From: Bifidobacterium vespertilionis
GTDB taxonomy: Bacteria > Actinomycetota > Actinomycetes > Actinomycetales > Bifidobacteriaceae
DNA: 64,000 nucleotides
NCBI RefSeq assembly: GCF_008698145.1
Contig: NZ_RZNZ01000014.1
Span: forward strand, 34,335 to 98,334
Reading direction: 5' to 3'
In this document: one piece after another, positions 48,823 through 58,286 of the stretch
Position numbering within the stretch: position 1 is the stretch's first letter
Layout: each line of letters opens with the position of its first letter
Translations under genes and position numbers: made by a program
Notes under the pieces: model-generated
Databases searched by the model: none
What the model saw: only the letters and a program-made list of their open reading frames with translations
Told to the model about the DNA's origin: nothing

Positions 48823-49302
48823 TCAACGCCCTGTACGACCGAATCGGCCGCGTGCGAAGGAGGACGCGCGCGGGCCTGTGACCACGATTTGTTCGATGGG
48901 CAAACCTGCCAGCCGCTCGGCGATTTTCGCCTTGAGCTGCGGGATCAGATAGGTCAGCTGGGTGGCCCACACCCCGGACTCGGTGCGTATGGTGAGCACG
49001 CCATGATCGTATCCGCCGGGACGCGAGTGCAGGGCGATCTGCGGGCCCACCACCTCGTCCCAGTGGTTCTCCAGTTGCGCGAGCCGCAGATGCGGCCCCC
49101 AGTTGCCCCGGATGGCCAGCACATCGGCCACGGATCCCAGACGCGCGGGGTCCCGTCCTGGCTTGCCGAAGCTCTCCCACGCCCGCTCGGCCCGTTCCTC
49201 GCGCGCCTTGCGGGAGAACTGGCGGCGGGTGAAGCGTTCGAACACCTGCGCCGGCAGCTTGCGCGCGTCCAGCTTCAGGGTTTCGGCGATCGGCGGGGTC
49301 AT
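48823..49302 (-). CDS. DciA-like DUF721 protein
   Basis: 159 residues. DUF721 core: ENHWDEVVGPQIALHSRPGG and GVLTIRTESGVWATQLTYLI. In many bacteria that lack DnaC, DciA assists loading of the replicative helicase. The position between recF and gyrB is typical for Actinobacteria. The ATG overlaps the recF stop (ATGA). Confidence 0.9.
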   Translation of the reverse strand: MTPPIAETLKLDARKLPAQVFERFTRRQFSRKAREERAERAWESFGKPGRDPARLGSVADVLAIRGNWGPHLRLAQLENHWDEVVGPQIALHSRPGGYDHGVLTIRTESGVWATQLTYLIPQLKAKIAERLAGLPIEQIVVTGPRASSFARGRFGRTGR

Positions 49303-50453
49303 AGGGTCGCCTTCACATCATCGGGTGCCTCTGACGATTCGGCCGCCCTGACCGCGGCCACGTCGATCACCTGCGGCCGCGTCCCCAGGCCATCCAGATG
49401 GGGGATGTCCCCGTGCGCGGCCACGGTGATGAGCACCTGCTCCCGCCCGGCGGCGAAGTCGAGGATCTGCCCGCGGCGCGACTCGTCCAGCTGCGCGAAC
49501 ACATCGTCCAAGATCACGATCGGATTGGCGCCGGTCTCGCCGATCACCTCGAACAGCGCCATTCTGAGCGCCAGGGCCATGGTCCACATCTCGCCGTTGG
49601 AGGCGTATTCGCGCGCGGGCACGCCCATGAGCTCGATCGACACATCGTCGCGCTGCGGGCCCAGCAGGTTCACGCCGCGGGACGCCTCACCGGGGTAGAT
49701 GCGGCGGAAATGCTCACTGATATGAGGTTCGGGCTCGTCGAACGCCAGCACCTCGTCGAAGCTCGGCTCATACACCAGCCGCGCCTCGCTGGCGCCCGAA
49801 TCCCCGGCCAGCCGCGCGTAGATGCGCGAGAACGGGCCGTCCAGCCGCTCCACCAGCCGCGCACGCAGCCGGGTCAGGGCCACGCCCGCCTCGATGAACT
49901 GGCCGGTCCAGATCTCCAGGCCGCTCATGGAGGCGTCGACGCCATTGGCCAGCTGCTTGAGCAGGGCCGCGCGCTGCTTGGCGATGCGCACGAACCGCTG
50001 CGCCAGATCCCAGTAGCCCGGATCCAGCAGCGAGCCCGCCTGGTTGAGGAATCCGCGGCGGCCGGCCGGGTCCCCGGACACGAGCCGCTGGTCCTCCGGC
50101 GCGAAGGTGACGCACGGGATGCGGCCCAGGATGTCGCGCATGTAGAGCGACGGGCCGCCGTTGATCCGCGCGCGGTTGGCGCCGCGGGCCGGCACGGTGA
50201 GCTCGTAGGTGGTGGACCGGCCGGAGTCGTCGACGTTCGCGCGGATCGTGGCGGTCCGCTCGCCGCGCTGCACCAGCGGCAGCGAGGACGACGTGCGATG
50301 GCTCGAGCCGGTGGCCAGCACCTCGATGGCCTCCACGAGGTTGGTCTTGCCCAGACCGTTGCGGCCCTGAAGGATGTTGACGCCGGGGGAGAGGTCCACC
50401 ACGCACGAGGTCCACGAGCGGTAGTGGTCCAGCGCCAGGCGGGAGATGTGCAT
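49299..50453 (-). CDS. recF: DNA replication and repair protein RecF
   Basis: 384 residues. SMC-like ATPase: Walker A GRNGLGKTNLVEAI, signature region LLGPQRDDVSIEL, Walker B IVILDDVFAQLDESR. Loads RecA at gaps together with RecO and RecR. Coupled to dnaN by a one-base stop/start overlap and to dciA by ATGA. Confidence 0.97.
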   Translation of the reverse strand: MHISRLALDHYRSWTSCVVDLSPGVNILQGRNGLGKTNLVEAIEVLATGSSHRTSSSLPLVQRGERTATIRANVDDSGRSTTYELTVPARGANRARINGGPSLYMRDILGRIPCVTFAPEDQRLVSGDPAGRRGFLNQAGSLLDPGYWDLAQRFVRIAKQRAALLKQLANGVDASMSGLEIWTGQFIEAGVALTRLRARLVERLDGPFSRIYARLAGDSGASEARLVYEPSFDEVLAFDEPEPHISEHFRRIYPGEASRGVNLLGPQRDDVSIELMGVPAREYASNGEMWTMALALRMALFEVIGETGANPIVILDDVFAQLDESRRGQILDFAAGREQVLITVAAHGDIPHLDGLGTRPQVIDVAAVRAAESSEAPDDVKATL

Positions 50454-51577
50454 CAGGAGTTGAACCGCATCGGCACGAGCAGGTAGCGGTAGTCCATGGA
50501 CTCGTCCGAATCGGCCTCCTGCTGGCCGTTGAACTCCACGGCCTTGACGGCGGTGGTCATCTTCATGCGCACGAACGGTTCGGTGATCGCGCTCAGACCC
50601 TCCACAAGGTAGGACGGGTTGAAGGCCACGGTGATGTCGTCGCCGTCCATGTCCACGTCCAGGGTCTCCAGCGCCTGGGCCTCGTCGACCGCGCCGGCGG
50701 ACAGGGTGAGCTCCTGGCCGGCGAAGGCCATGCGGATCGGGGCGTTGCGCTCGGCCACCAGCGAGACGCGCTTGATCGCGTCGATGAGCAGCTGGCGGTT
50801 GATGACGGCCTGGATCGGGTAGTCGCTGGCGAACAGGCGGTCCACGGCCGGGAACTCGCCGTCGATGAGCTGGGAGGTGGACACGCGGCCGGCGTTCTCG
50901 AAGCCGAGCAGCGAGCCGTTGTCCTCGTCGAAGTCGATGACCACGTTCTGCGCGGTGTCCAGCGAGCGGGCGATGTCCTTGAGCAGACTGCCGCGAACCA
51001 GGGTGATCGTGCTGACGTCCGGGTTCGCCGGGCTCCAGGTGAAGCTGGCGCGGGACAGACGGAAACGATCCGTGGCCGTCATGACCACCTTGTCGCCCTC
51101 GAAGCTGATCTTCACGCCGGTGAGCACCGGGCGGTTCTCCTCTCGGGAGACGGCGACGGAGGCCTGGGAGACGGCCTGCGCGAAGGTGGGTCCATCAACC
51201 TGACCGAGCTTGGCCGGGACGACCGGCAGATCCGGGTACTCGGCGTCCGGCATGAGCTGCAGGGTGAACGTGGACTTGCCGGAGGTGATGGTCATCTTCG
51301 AGTCGTCCGTGGCGAGGTAGGCCTTCTCGGCCGGCAGGCTCTTTGTGATGTCCGCGAGGAGCTTGCCCTGCACGAGGACCGACCCGGCCTCATCGACGCC
51401 CGCCTCGATGTGATGGCGCGCGGAAACTTCGTAATCGAACGCGCTTAGCTGCAGCGTGCCGTCAATCGCCTCAAGGCGGATGCCGGCGAGGATCGGCGTG
51501 GCGGGACGTGCGGGAATGACTCGGGTGGTCCAGGCGACGGCGTCGGCCAGAGCTGCGGAATTGATTTCGACTTTCAT
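50453..51577 (-). CDS. dnaN: DNA polymerase III sliding clamp (beta subunit)
   Basis: 374 residues, the family length. Three repeated clamp domains; C-terminal YRYLLVPMRF and hydrophobic cleft residues typical for clamp-loader and polymerase binding. First gene of the leftward dnaN-recF-dciA-gyrB-gyrA group; a 791-bp origin-type spacer separates it from dnaA. Confidence 0.98.
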   Translation of the reverse strand: MKVEINSAALADAVAWTTRVIPARPATPILAGIRLEAIDGTLQLSAFDYEVSARHHIEAGVDEAGSVLVQGKLLADITKSLPAEKAYLATDDSKMTITSGKSTFTLQLMPDAEYPDLPVVPAKLGQVDGPTFAQAVSQASVAVSREENRPVLTGVKISFEGDKVVMTATDRFRLSRASFTWSPANPDVSTITLVRGSLLKDIARSLDTAQNVVIDFDEDNGSLLGFENAGRVSTSQLIDGEFPAVDRLFASDYPIQAVINRQLLIDAIKRVSLVAERNAPIRMAFAGQELTLSAGAVDEAQALETLDVDMDGDDITVAFNPSYLVEGLSAITEPFVRMKMTTAVKAVEFNGQQEADSDESMDYRYLLVPMRFNS

Positions 51578-51684
51578 GGTGCCCCTTGGGTTCGGCTTCG
51601 TAACTCGTTGCTGGGTTTCATTCTAGCCGGCCCGCGGCCGGCCGAACGGCGACCCGGCGATCGCGGTGATGATGGCGGCTATGG

Positions 51685-51960
51685 GGGTTTAAGTATCAAT
51701 CATCGTCATAATAAGGGCGGTGGATAGTGTGGATAACTCCGATTTTCCGCGAAACGACGGTTGTGCACGGCGTTGTGCACAGGGGATAACATGCGAATGC
51801 GATTGTGGACAAGTAGGCCGGTTATCCACCGTTGTCGAGGCTGCTTTGGGTTGTCCACAAAATCGGTGGATGGATACACATGTTATTCACGGCCGATTTC
51901 GGCGTTTTCAACCGATTATACCCCGCGGTTACCCACATTCGTGCACAACCCTGTGGATAA
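51685..51960. other. Origin-associated DnaA-box cluster between dnaN and dnaA
   Basis: Box-like sequences: TGTGGATAA at 51728 and 51952, TTGTGGACAA at 51803, TTATCCACC at 51822, TTGTCCACA at 51851, TTATTCACG at 51883 and TTACCCACA at 51929. A modest AT-rich segment (TTTAAGTATCAATCATCGTC, from 51688) lies at the dnaN side. The dnaN-dnaA spacer is the usual oriC position in Actinobacteria. Confidence 0.8.
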
Positions 51961-52029
51961 CTTTTGGGATATGTGGGCGCCGGCTTGGCTGCGACTTGTG
52001 CACAACCCTGTCATACTGAGCACCGCGCG

Positions 52030-52142
52030 GTTTCCCCTACGTCATCCTGAGCGAGCGGAGCGAGTCGAAGGATCCTTGACCTCATGCATAAGTCGTAGGC
52101 CCGGGCAGCGCGGGGGGAATTAAGGATCCTTCGACTACGCTA
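52030..52142. repeat. REP-like repeats next to the origin spacer
   Basis: GTCATCCTGAGCGAGCGGAG, AAGGATCCTTGACC and inverted TTAAGGATCCTTCGACTACG lead into the hairpin string. Confidence 0.8.
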
Positions 52143-52341
52143 CGGTGTCCGGCTGCGCCGGACCGTCGCCGCCTTGGCGGCGGCTCGACCGCAATCGCGG
52201 ACGGCCTGCGGCCGCAGCATTATTCGCTCACTGTCGTTCGCCTTCGCCTACAAACGCCACCGGCGTTTGCTTAACGGCTCAGCCTGCCTACGGACAGCCC
52301 ACCGGGCTGTCCGCTTAACGGCTCAGTGCTCAGGATGACGG
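52143..52341. repeat. Hairpin-string composite repeat, copy 1
   Basis: Six short hairpins in a row: GTCCGGCTGCGCCGGAC, CGCCGCCTTGGCGGCG, CCGCAATCGCGG, CGGCCTGCGGCCG, AAACGCCACCGGCGTTT, GGACAGCCCACCGGGCTGTC, joined by CTTCGCCTAC and TTAACGGCTCAG linkers and ending in GCTCAGGATGACGGG. A same-length copy lies at 63494-63692. Confidence 0.9.
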
Positions 52342-52368
52342 GGTGGGCCTTCGTGCCCGCGGACGAAG

Positions 52369-53949
52369 TCAGTTGTTCGGATGCTGCTTGAGGCGGACGG
52401 TCAGTTCCATCACGTAGTTGTAGGTCTCGCGCTTCTCCTGCATTTCGTCGCTGATGCGCTGGTAGGCGTGCAGGACGGTGGTGTGGTCGCGCCCGCCGAA
52501 CACCTGGCCGATGTCGAACAGGGACATGCTGGTCATCTCGCGGGCCAGGTACATGGCGATCTGACGGGCGTTGGCGATGTTCTTGGTGCGCGAGCGGCCC
52601 ACCAGATCGTCGAACGTCAGGCGGAAGTACTTGGCCACCTGCGTGATGATGTCCGTGGGCTTGATTTCCACGTCCGTGGCGAAGAAGTCCTGCAGGGTCT
52701 GCTCGGCCAGCGCGCGCGTCACGGGCTGGTTGTTGAGGCTCGCGACCGCGGTGACGCGGGTCAGGGCGCCCTCCAGCTCACGGATGTTCTCCGTGAAGCG
52801 CTCGGCGATCAGATCCAGCACGTCGTTGGGGACGGCCACGTTGTTGCGTGAGGCGATCATGCGCAGGATCGCGATGCGGGTCTCCAGATCCGGCGGCTTG
52901 ACGTCCACGGTCAGGCCCGAATCGAAGCGGGAGATGAGTCGTGCCTCGAAGCCCTTGAGGTTCTTGGGCGCCACATCGGAGGCGATCACGATGCGCTTGT
53001 TGGCTTGGTAGAGCGCGTTGAACGTATGGAAGAACTGCTCCATCGTCTCGGTCTTGCCGCTCAGGAACTGGATGTCGTCGATCAGCAGCACGTCCACCTC
53101 GCGGTAGCGGCGGTTGAATTCGGCGATCTGCCCCTGCGAGCGCGCGGAGTTCTGCAGCGCGGAGATGAACTCGTTGGTGAACTCCTCGCTGGTGACGTAC
53201 AGGACCTTCAGCGTGGGGTCCTTGACCAGCGCGTAGTTGCCGATCGCGTTGAGCAGGTGGGTCTTGCCCAGGCCCGACCCGCCGTAGATGCACAGGGGGT
53301 TGAAGTCGCGGCCGGATCCCTCCGCCACGGCCAGCGCCACCGTGCGAGCGAACCGGTTCGAGTCGCCCGGCACGAACGTGTCGAACGTGGCGTTCTTGTT
53401 CAGGTGCGTGCCTGGGTCGCGCTCGATGCGCCGGCCGTCCGCCGGGTAGTTCGGCGTGTCGAACGTGGGCTGGACCATGGCCTGGCTGGCGTACGAATCG
53501 GCCAGATCGGCGATGCTCGGCTGTTCCGGCACGCGCTGCGGCTCGGGTTCGGGGGCGCGGCGCTGCGGCTCCGGGGTCCTGCGGTGGGACCGGTCGCCGA
53601 ACAGGGACGCGGGGGTGGGGGCCGGCTCGCTCCACGAATCGCGGGTCGCCGGATCCTCCTTGGGGGCCGATTGGCGGCTCTTGGGCACCACCTTGACGGC
53701 CGGGAACATGTCCTTGCCCGTCACCATGTTGAGCGCTTCGAGCAGCGGGGCGTTGAGCACGTCCATGATCGCCTGCTGGGTGGCCTTGCTGGAGACGCGC
53801 AGCACGATCGTCGTGCCGAACATGGCCTCCGGTTCGATGTCCCCGAGCCATCCCTTGTCCCGTGCGGTCAGGGAGTCGTTGTGCTGCAGCAGCTGCAGTA
53901 CGGTGCCCCAAATGCGCCGGGTATCGGCCTCGGGCGTGGTCTGTGCCAT
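52369..53949 (-). CDS. dnaA: Chromosomal replication initiator protein DnaA
   Basis: 526 residues from the ATG preceded by AGAGGTG; the 24-codon longer frame is not conserved. Domain I at about 10-90, a disordered Arg/Pro/Glu linker (110-190), AAA+ domain with GGSGLGKTHLLNAIG and VDVLLIDDIQFLSG, and the DNA-binding domain with the signature GRDHTTVLHAYQRI. Flanked on both sides by DnaA boxes, consistent with autoregulation. Confidence 0.99.
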   Translation of the reverse strand: MAQTTPEADTRRIWGTVLQLLQHNDSLTARDKGWLGDIEPEAMFGTTIVLRVSSKATQQAIMDVLNAPLLEALNMVTGKDMFPAVKVVPKSRQSAPKEDPATRDSWSEPAPTPASLFGDRSHRRTPEPQRRAPEPEPQRVPEQPSIADLADSYASQAMVQPTFDTPNYPADGRRIERDPGTHLNKNATFDTFVPGDSNRFARTVALAVAEGSGRDFNPLCIYGGSGLGKTHLLNAIGNYALVKDPTLKVLYVTSEEFTNEFISALQNSARSQGQIAEFNRRYREVDVLLIDDIQFLSGKTETMEQFFHTFNALYQANKRIVIASDVAPKNLKGFEARLISRFDSGLTVDVKPPDLETRIAILRMIASRNNVAVPNDVLDLIAERFTENIRELEGALTRVTAVASLNNQPVTRALAEQTLQDFFATDVEIKPTDIITQVAKYFRLTFDDLVGRSRTKNIANARQIAMYLAREMTSMSLFDIGQVFGGRDHTTVLHAYQRISDEMQEKRETYNYVMELTVRLKQHPNN

Positions 53950-54042
53950 GGGGTTCACCTCTCTTCTCCTCGTGCGCGCGGCGAAACATGCGACAGTTGT
54001 GACAAATAGACAGTAGACCATGTTTACACCGCTTTGTCGAAG

Positions 54043-54188
54043 TTATCCACAGCGTTCGCGTGTTGCGCGCACAAAAGCTGTGAATAACGTGTGTGGAATC
54101 TGTGGATAACCACCCCTCGTGCGCCCGCCGGCCTCGGGAAGTCTGTGGATCAGCCGTTATCCACATATGTGCAAGGAACGGTGGATAA
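54043..54188. other. DnaA-box cluster between dnaA and rpmH
   Basis: TTATCCACA at 54043 and 54157; TGTGAATAA at 54079; TGTGGATAA at 54101; TGTGGATCA at 54144; GGTGGATAA at 54180. Six boxes in 146 bp covering the divergent promoters of dnaA and rpmH. Confidence 0.85.
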
Positions 54189-54209
54189 CTCGGTTTCCGA
54201 AACCTCCGT

Positions 54210-54238
54210 TTGACTCCGTCCCGGCAGGTGTGTAATTT
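54210..54238 (+). promoter_or_regulatory. Promoter of rpmH
   Basis: TTGACT (54210-54215), 17-bp spacer, TAATTT (54233-54238) with a TG before the -10. About 60 bp of leader precede the rpmH ribosome site GGGAG and include a GCCATGCGCACGCATGGC hairpin. Confidence 0.65.
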
Positions 54239-54305
54239 GGTATAGCTTGACTTCAAGAGAAGCCATGCGCACGCATGGCTCAAAACAGACCCGGGAGTAC
54301 AAACT

Positions 54306-54440
54306 ATGAAGAGGACATTCCAGCCCAACAACCGTCGCCGTCACATGAAGCACGGCTTCCGCGTTCGCATGCGCACCCGTTCCGGCCGCGCTGTGATCAA
54401 CGCCCGTCGCAACAAGGGCCGCAAGACCCTCTCCGCCTGA
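54306..54440 (+). CDS. rpmH: Ribosomal protein bL34
   Basis: 44 residues: [19 protein letters not shown] then [19 protein letters not shown] and TLSA. Strongly basic, complete and canonical; too short to appear in ordinary long-frame scans. Ribosome site GGGAG. First gene of the rightward rpmH-rnpA-yidD-yidC-jag-rsmG run. Confidence 0.98.
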   Translation: MKRTFQPNNRRRHMKHGFRVRMRTRSGRAVINARRNKGRKTLSA

Positions 54441-54466
54441 TTCTCAACGGAACCGCTGGCCTGAAC

Positions 54467-54829
54467 GTGGAACGGCTCAAAAGCCATCAGGAATTCGTCG
54501 CGGTCCTCAAGACCCGCACGAAGGTGGGCTCGAGGGACATTGTGGCGCACTACCGCGTCCCCTCGTCGTCCAATGCCGATGGCGAGCCGCGGCGTCGTTT
54601 GGGACTGGCGGTTTCCAAGGCGGTGGGCAAAGCGGTCACCCGCAACGGGGTGAAGCGCAGGTTCCGACAGTTGGCCGCCCGATACGAGGACCAGCTGCCG
54701 GAATCGTGCGACGTCGTCCTGAGGGCCAAGCCCTCCGCGTCGCATGCAGAATACGCCCAATTGGAGGAGCAGATCGGCGGCATGTTCCGCAGGATCAGCG
54801 CCAGAACCTCGGCCACCAGGGACGCCTAG
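54467..54829 (+). CDS. rnpA: Ribonuclease P protein component
   Basis: 120 residues from the GTG ([10 protein letters not shown]). Binds the RNase P RNA that matures tRNA 5' ends. Signature [14 protein letters not shown] and [15 protein letters not shown]. An open frame continues upstream through rpmH in another phase but is not meaningful. The stop lies one base before the yidD start. Confidence 0.95.
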   Translation: MERLKSHQEFVAVLKTRTKVGSRDIVAHYRVPSSSNADGEPRRRLGLAVSKAVGKAVTRNGVKRRFRQLAARYEDQLPESCDVVLRAKPSASHAEYAQLEEQIGGMFRRISARTSATRDA

Positions 54830-54830
54830 C

Positions 54831-55142
54831 ATGGCGGGTTCGGTGATCGCCGGGGCCATGGGGTCCGCGATCCGCTGGTATCAGAAATGGATCTCTCCGC
54901 TCTCGCCTCCGCGGTGCCGCTATTATCCGAGCTGTTCGGCCTATGCGCTGACAGCCATCCAACGTTTCGGTGCGTTCAGGGGCGGCCTGCTCGCCGTCAT
55001 GCGCATCCTTCGCTGCATGCCGTGGAATGCCGGGGGCATCGACGACGTGCCGCAGCGGTTCTCGCCGTTCTATCGGTTCTCGTGGTCCAAAGCCCATGAG
55101 GAGCCGCGCGTGACGCCATTGGCTTGGGAATCCAAGGAGTAG
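54831..55142 (+). CDS. yidD: Membrane protein insertion efficiency factor YidD
   Basis: 103 residues. Core [20 protein letters not shown], then [13 protein letters not shown] and [16 protein letters not shown]. Amphipathic inner-membrane-associated protein that helps YidC. Position between rnpA and yidC is conserved. Starts one base after the rnpA stop. Confidence 0.95.
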   Translation: MAGSVIAGAMGSAIRWYQKWISPLSPPRCRYYPSCSAYALTAIQRFGAFRGGLLAVMRILRCMPWNAGGIDDVPQRFSPFYRFSWSKAHEEPRVTPLAWESKE

Positions 55143-55155
55143 GACCCACACAATC

Positions 55156-56166
55156 ATGTACGATTCACAACATTTCACGCTTGACAGCGGTTTCTTCGGC
55201 TTCATCTACACCATCCTGCGACCGGTCGAATGGCTGCAGACCTGGATCATGAAGCTGTTCCACGATCTTCTGGTGCTCATCGGCTTCCAGGACGGCCCCG
55301 GCATCGCATGGGTGCTTTCGATCGTGTTCCTGGTGCTCGTGGTGCACGCCATCATCCTGCCCGTGTGGTGGCATTCGATGAAGTCCATGCGCAAGACGCA
55401 GGCCATCCAGCCCGAGCTCATGAAGATTCAGCGCAAGTACAAGGGCAAGAACGATCCGGCCAGCCGCGAGGCCATGAGCCGCGAAACCATGAAGCTCTAT
55501 CAGGACAACGGCGCCAACCCCATGGGATCGTGCGGCATCGCCATCGTCCAGGGCCCAGCCTTCATGTCCGTGTGGTACACGCTGTCCGCCGTGTCGTACA
55601 TCGCCTCCGGCGTGCGCGAGCCGCTCGGCGCGTTCACCAAGGAGGTGGCCGAGGACTTCGCCAACTCCATGGCCTTTGGCGTCACGCTCTCCCAGCGCTT
55701 CGCCGAATCGGACTTGAACGGCAAGATCGTCATGGGCATCTTCATCGCCCTCATGTGCCTGTCCCTGTTCTTCCTGCAGTTCAACAACATGCGCAAGAAC
55801 CTGCCCAAGGCCTCCATGCAGGGTTCCATGTACACCATGCAGAAGGCCATGGCGTTCGGCTTCCCGGTCATGTACATCTTCTCCGGCGTCCTGTTCCCGT
55901 TCGCCGTGCTGGTGTACTGGATCACCAACAACGTGTGCAACCTGATCCGCTCGCAGTATCAGATGTACGCCATCCCCACGCCGGGCTCCCCGGCCGCCGA
56001 GGAGAAAGAGATCCGCGACCACAAGCGCGAGAACGCCCGCCGCGCCAAGGCCGGCGAGCCCTCCCTTGAGGAGGAGGCGCTTGAAAAGGCCAAGGAGGAG
56101 GCTGCGCAGAGGGCCGAAAGCGGCTTCCAGCGCCAGCAGCCCTCCCGCAGGAAGAAGAGGAAGTAG
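55156..56166 (+). CDS. yidC: Membrane protein insertase YidC
   Basis: 336 residues. Short Gram-positive form without the periplasmic domain: five hydrophobic spans with a conserved cytosolic hairpin (SMRKTQAIQPELMKIQRKYK) and WYTLSAVSYIASG. A basic C-terminal tail (SRRKKRK) may contact ribosomes. Inserts membrane proteins with or without Sec. Confidence 0.96.
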   Translation: MYDSQHFTLDSGFFGFIYTILRPVEWLQTWIMKLFHDLLVLIGFQDGPGIAWVLSIVFLVLVVHAIILPVWWHSMKSMRKTQAIQPELMKIQRKYKGKNDPASREAMSRETMKLYQDNGANPMGSCGIAIVQGPAFMSVWYTLSAVSYIASGVREPLGAFTKEVAEDFANSMAFGVTLSQRFAESDLNGKIVMGIFIALMCLSLFFLQFNNMRKNLPKASMQGSMYTMQKAMAFGFPVMYIFSGVLFPFAVLVYWITNNVCNLIRSQYQMYAIPTPGSPAAEEKEIRDHKRENARRAKAGEPSLEEEALEKAKEEAAQRAESGFQRQQPSRRKKRK

Positions 56167-56269
56167 GCCCTTTTTTAAGGCCCTTCCCCGCTTTGCTTCG
56201 CCACGCCGACTACGTTGCCGCGGTCGGCGTGGACTGGAATACTGTTACCAGCTTGGGTAAGGAGACACT

Positions 56270-56824
56270 ATGGCACAGGATGATGCGAAGACGATCGATC
56301 AGCTCAATGAGGAAGCCGACATCGCCGCCGACTATCTCGAAGGTCTGCTCGACATCGCCGACTACGATGGCGACATCGAGATGGGCGTGCGCAATGGCCG
56401 CCCGATGGTTCAGATCGTGGCGGATGACGACACGGACATCAAGCACCTGATCGGCCGCAACGGCGAGGTAGTGGACGCCCTTCAGCAGCTCACCCGCCTG
56501 GCCGTGCAGCAGAAGACCGGCGAGCGTTCCCACCTGATCGTGGACGTGGACGGTTTCCTCAAGCACAAGCGCCAGCATCTGCGCGACGTGGCTCTGGATG
56601 CCATCGATGAGGTCCGCGAGATCGGCGAGCCGGTGGACCTCAAGCCCATGAACTCCTTCGAGCGCAAGATTGTGCACGACGTGGTCCGCGAGGAGGGCTT
56701 CAAGTCCCGCTCGCACGGCGAGGAGCCGCACCGCTACGTGACCATCTACCTCAAGTCCTCCGCCGCTGACGATGCCGATGACGTCGACGATGCGGCTGAC
56801 GACGCTGCGCCCGCCGATGAGTGA
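56270..56824 (+). CDS. RNA-binding protein Jag/KhpB (KH-R3H)
   Basis: 184 residues. KH motif [20 protein letters not shown] at about 65-85 and R3H motif with [19 protein letters not shown]; acidic Asp/Ala tail. The N-terminal Jag domain is absent, as is usual in Actinobacteria. In other Gram-positives it acts with KhpA in cell elongation and division. Ribosome site AAGGAGA. Its stop overlaps the rsmG start by 8 bases. Confidence 0.95.
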   Translation: MAQDDAKTIDQLNEEADIAADYLEGLLDIADYDGDIEMGVRNGRPMVQIVADDDTDIKHLIGRNGEVVDALQQLTRLAVQQKTGERSHLIVDVDGFLKHKRQHLRDVALDAIDEVREIGEPVDLKPMNSFERKIVHDVVREEGFKSRSHGEEPHRYVTIYLKSSAADDADDVDDAADDAAPADE

Positions 56825-57776
56825 TGTGAATCCGGCTGGCGGTTTGGCTGGCGAGCTGGCCGATGAGCTGGTGGCCGCTGACGCTCCCTCGGGTGTTACC
56901 GTGGGTGTTACCGCTGGTATTCCCGAGGGCCCGGTGACCGATCAGCTCGACGGTTCGCCCATCGTGCGCGAGGTGCTGGGCGATGCCTATGAGCCGCTCG
57001 CCCTGTTCCATGGCAAGCTCATGGCCGAAGGCGAGCCCCGTGGACTGATCGGCCCGCGTGATGTGCCGATCGTATGGGAGCGGCACATTCTCAACTCCGC
57101 TGCGATCGTGCCGTTCGTGCGCGAGGCCGCCGCGGGCTTCAGCCACAAGACGATCGCCGACATCGGTTCCGGCGGTGGCTTCCCTGGTCTGATCGTGGCC
57201 GCCTGCTTGCCCGATTTCAGCGTGACGCTGGTCGAGCCGATGGAGCGCCGCGTGGAATGGCTCGCCGAGTGCGTGGAATTGATGGGCCTGACGAATGTGA
57301 CGATCCGTCGTGCCCGTGCCGAGGAGCTGATCGGGCCGGTTGGCTCGAAGCATGGTTCTCGCAATGGCGGTTCCGGTAACGGTTCCCGGCGTCGCCGTGG
57401 CGATAGGGGAGTGGGACGACCGCGTGGGCGTGCGCGTGAGGCGGTGTCCGCGGCCGATGCGAATGCTGTGGTCTCTTCTGCTTCCGGCATGCCTGTAAAT
57501 GAGAATGATTCTCGGAAGGGCGCCGCTGGTCCCGAGCGATTTGCTGTGGTGACCTGCCGGGCCGTGGCCCCCATGACCAAGCTCGCCGGCTGGACCCTGC
57601 CTCTGCTGGCCCCCGGTGGCAAGCTCGTGGCCCTCAAGGGCCGCAGCGCCCAGGCCGAGCTGGACAAGGCCGCCAAGGAGATCTCCAAGGCCCATGGTCT
57701 GGATCCCCAAGTTGTGGAAGCTCCCGTTGCTCCCGGCCTTGAGCCCACCCACGTGGTCCTCATCACCAAGCGGTAG
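56817..57776 (+). CDS. rsmG: 16S rRNA (guanine-527 N7)-methyltransferase RsmG with an insertion
   Basis: 319 residues; SAM motif [20 protein letters not shown] and [13 protein letters not shown] are diagnostic. The methyltransferase is interrupted after [11 protein letters not shown] by about 65 residues of Arg/Gly/Ser/Ala-rich sequence ([19 protein letters not shown] within it) before [20 protein letters not shown] resumes. The frame is intact across the insertion. About 40 extra residues at the N-terminus are also low in complexity. Last gene of the rpmH run. Confidence 0.92.
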   Translation: MSDVNPAGGLAGELADELVAADAPSGVTVGVTAGIPEGPVTDQLDGSPIVREVLGDAYEPLALFHGKLMAEGEPRGLIGPRDVPIVWERHILNSAAIVPFVREAAAGFSHKTIADIGSGGGFPGLIVAACLPDFSVTLVEPMERRVEWLAECVELMGLTNVTIRRARAEELIGPVGSKHGSRNGGSGNGSRRRRGDRGVGRPRGRAREAVSAADANAVVSSASGMPVNENDSRKGAAGPERFAVVTCRAVAPMTKLAGWTLPLLAPGGKLVALKGRSAQAELDKAAKEISKAHGLDPQVVEAPVAPGLEPTHVVLITKR

Positions 57777-57806
57777 GGGCCTGTGGCGGGGCGGCATTAT
57801 TGTCCC

Positions 57807-57820
57807 GTTTCACGTGAAAC
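57807..57820. promoter_or_regulatory. parS site 1 (rsmG 3' side)
   Basis: GTTTCACGTGAAAC, 31 bp past the rsmG stop; perfect match to the 14-bp bacterial parS core. Confidence 0.95.
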
Positions 57821-57829
57821 AGGGCGTTG

Positions 57830-58022
57830 TCATTCTGAGCGGTATTGCCTGATTCCCCCTCCTGTCATCATGAGAAGTGTTGCATGGGTTCTCCCTCCTG
57901 TCATCCTGAGCGAAGCGTAGCGGAGTCGAAGGATCCTTAATCTTCTGCACGATTCATCGATCTCAGCAATGCGCAACGTTAAGGATCCTTCGACTCGCTA
58001 CGCTCGCTCAGGATGACAGGTG
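57830..58022. repeat. REP-like inverted repeats
   Basis: Two degenerate left ends (GTCATTCTGAGCG, GTCATCATGAG), a full left end at 57900 with AAGGATCCTTAATC, mirrored by GTTAAGGATCCTTCGACTCG and CGCTCAGGATGAC. Confidence 0.85.
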
Positions 58023-58031
58023 AAAAAGAAG

Positions 58032-58194
58032 TTATCCACAATTGTGGACCTCTTCTCCACTTATCCACACCCTTTTCGGTCGCTGCCTGCTATTTTTCGA
58101 AAACCGCTTAAAATCAACGTTTATCGCTCGCTTTTTTCATACAATCTCTTCACCTTGTCGCTATGATATCCACACTTATCCACAGTTATTCACC
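58032..58194. other. DnaA-box cluster with AT-rich core upstream of parA
   Basis: TTATCCACA at 58032, 58061 and 58176; ATATCCACA at 58166; TTATTCACC at 58186. Between 58080 and 58150 lies the most AT-rich non-coding stretch near the origin (TGCTATTTTTCGAAAACCGC ... GCTTTTTTCATACAATCTC). Confidence 0.75.
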
Positions 58195-58286
58195 TTGCTG
58201 TGCACAACTTGTGGGCACTGACGCAACCCATGCACTTGTCCATAGAATCCACAAAACTGGAGCGGTAATGTGTGTAAGGAGGATCA

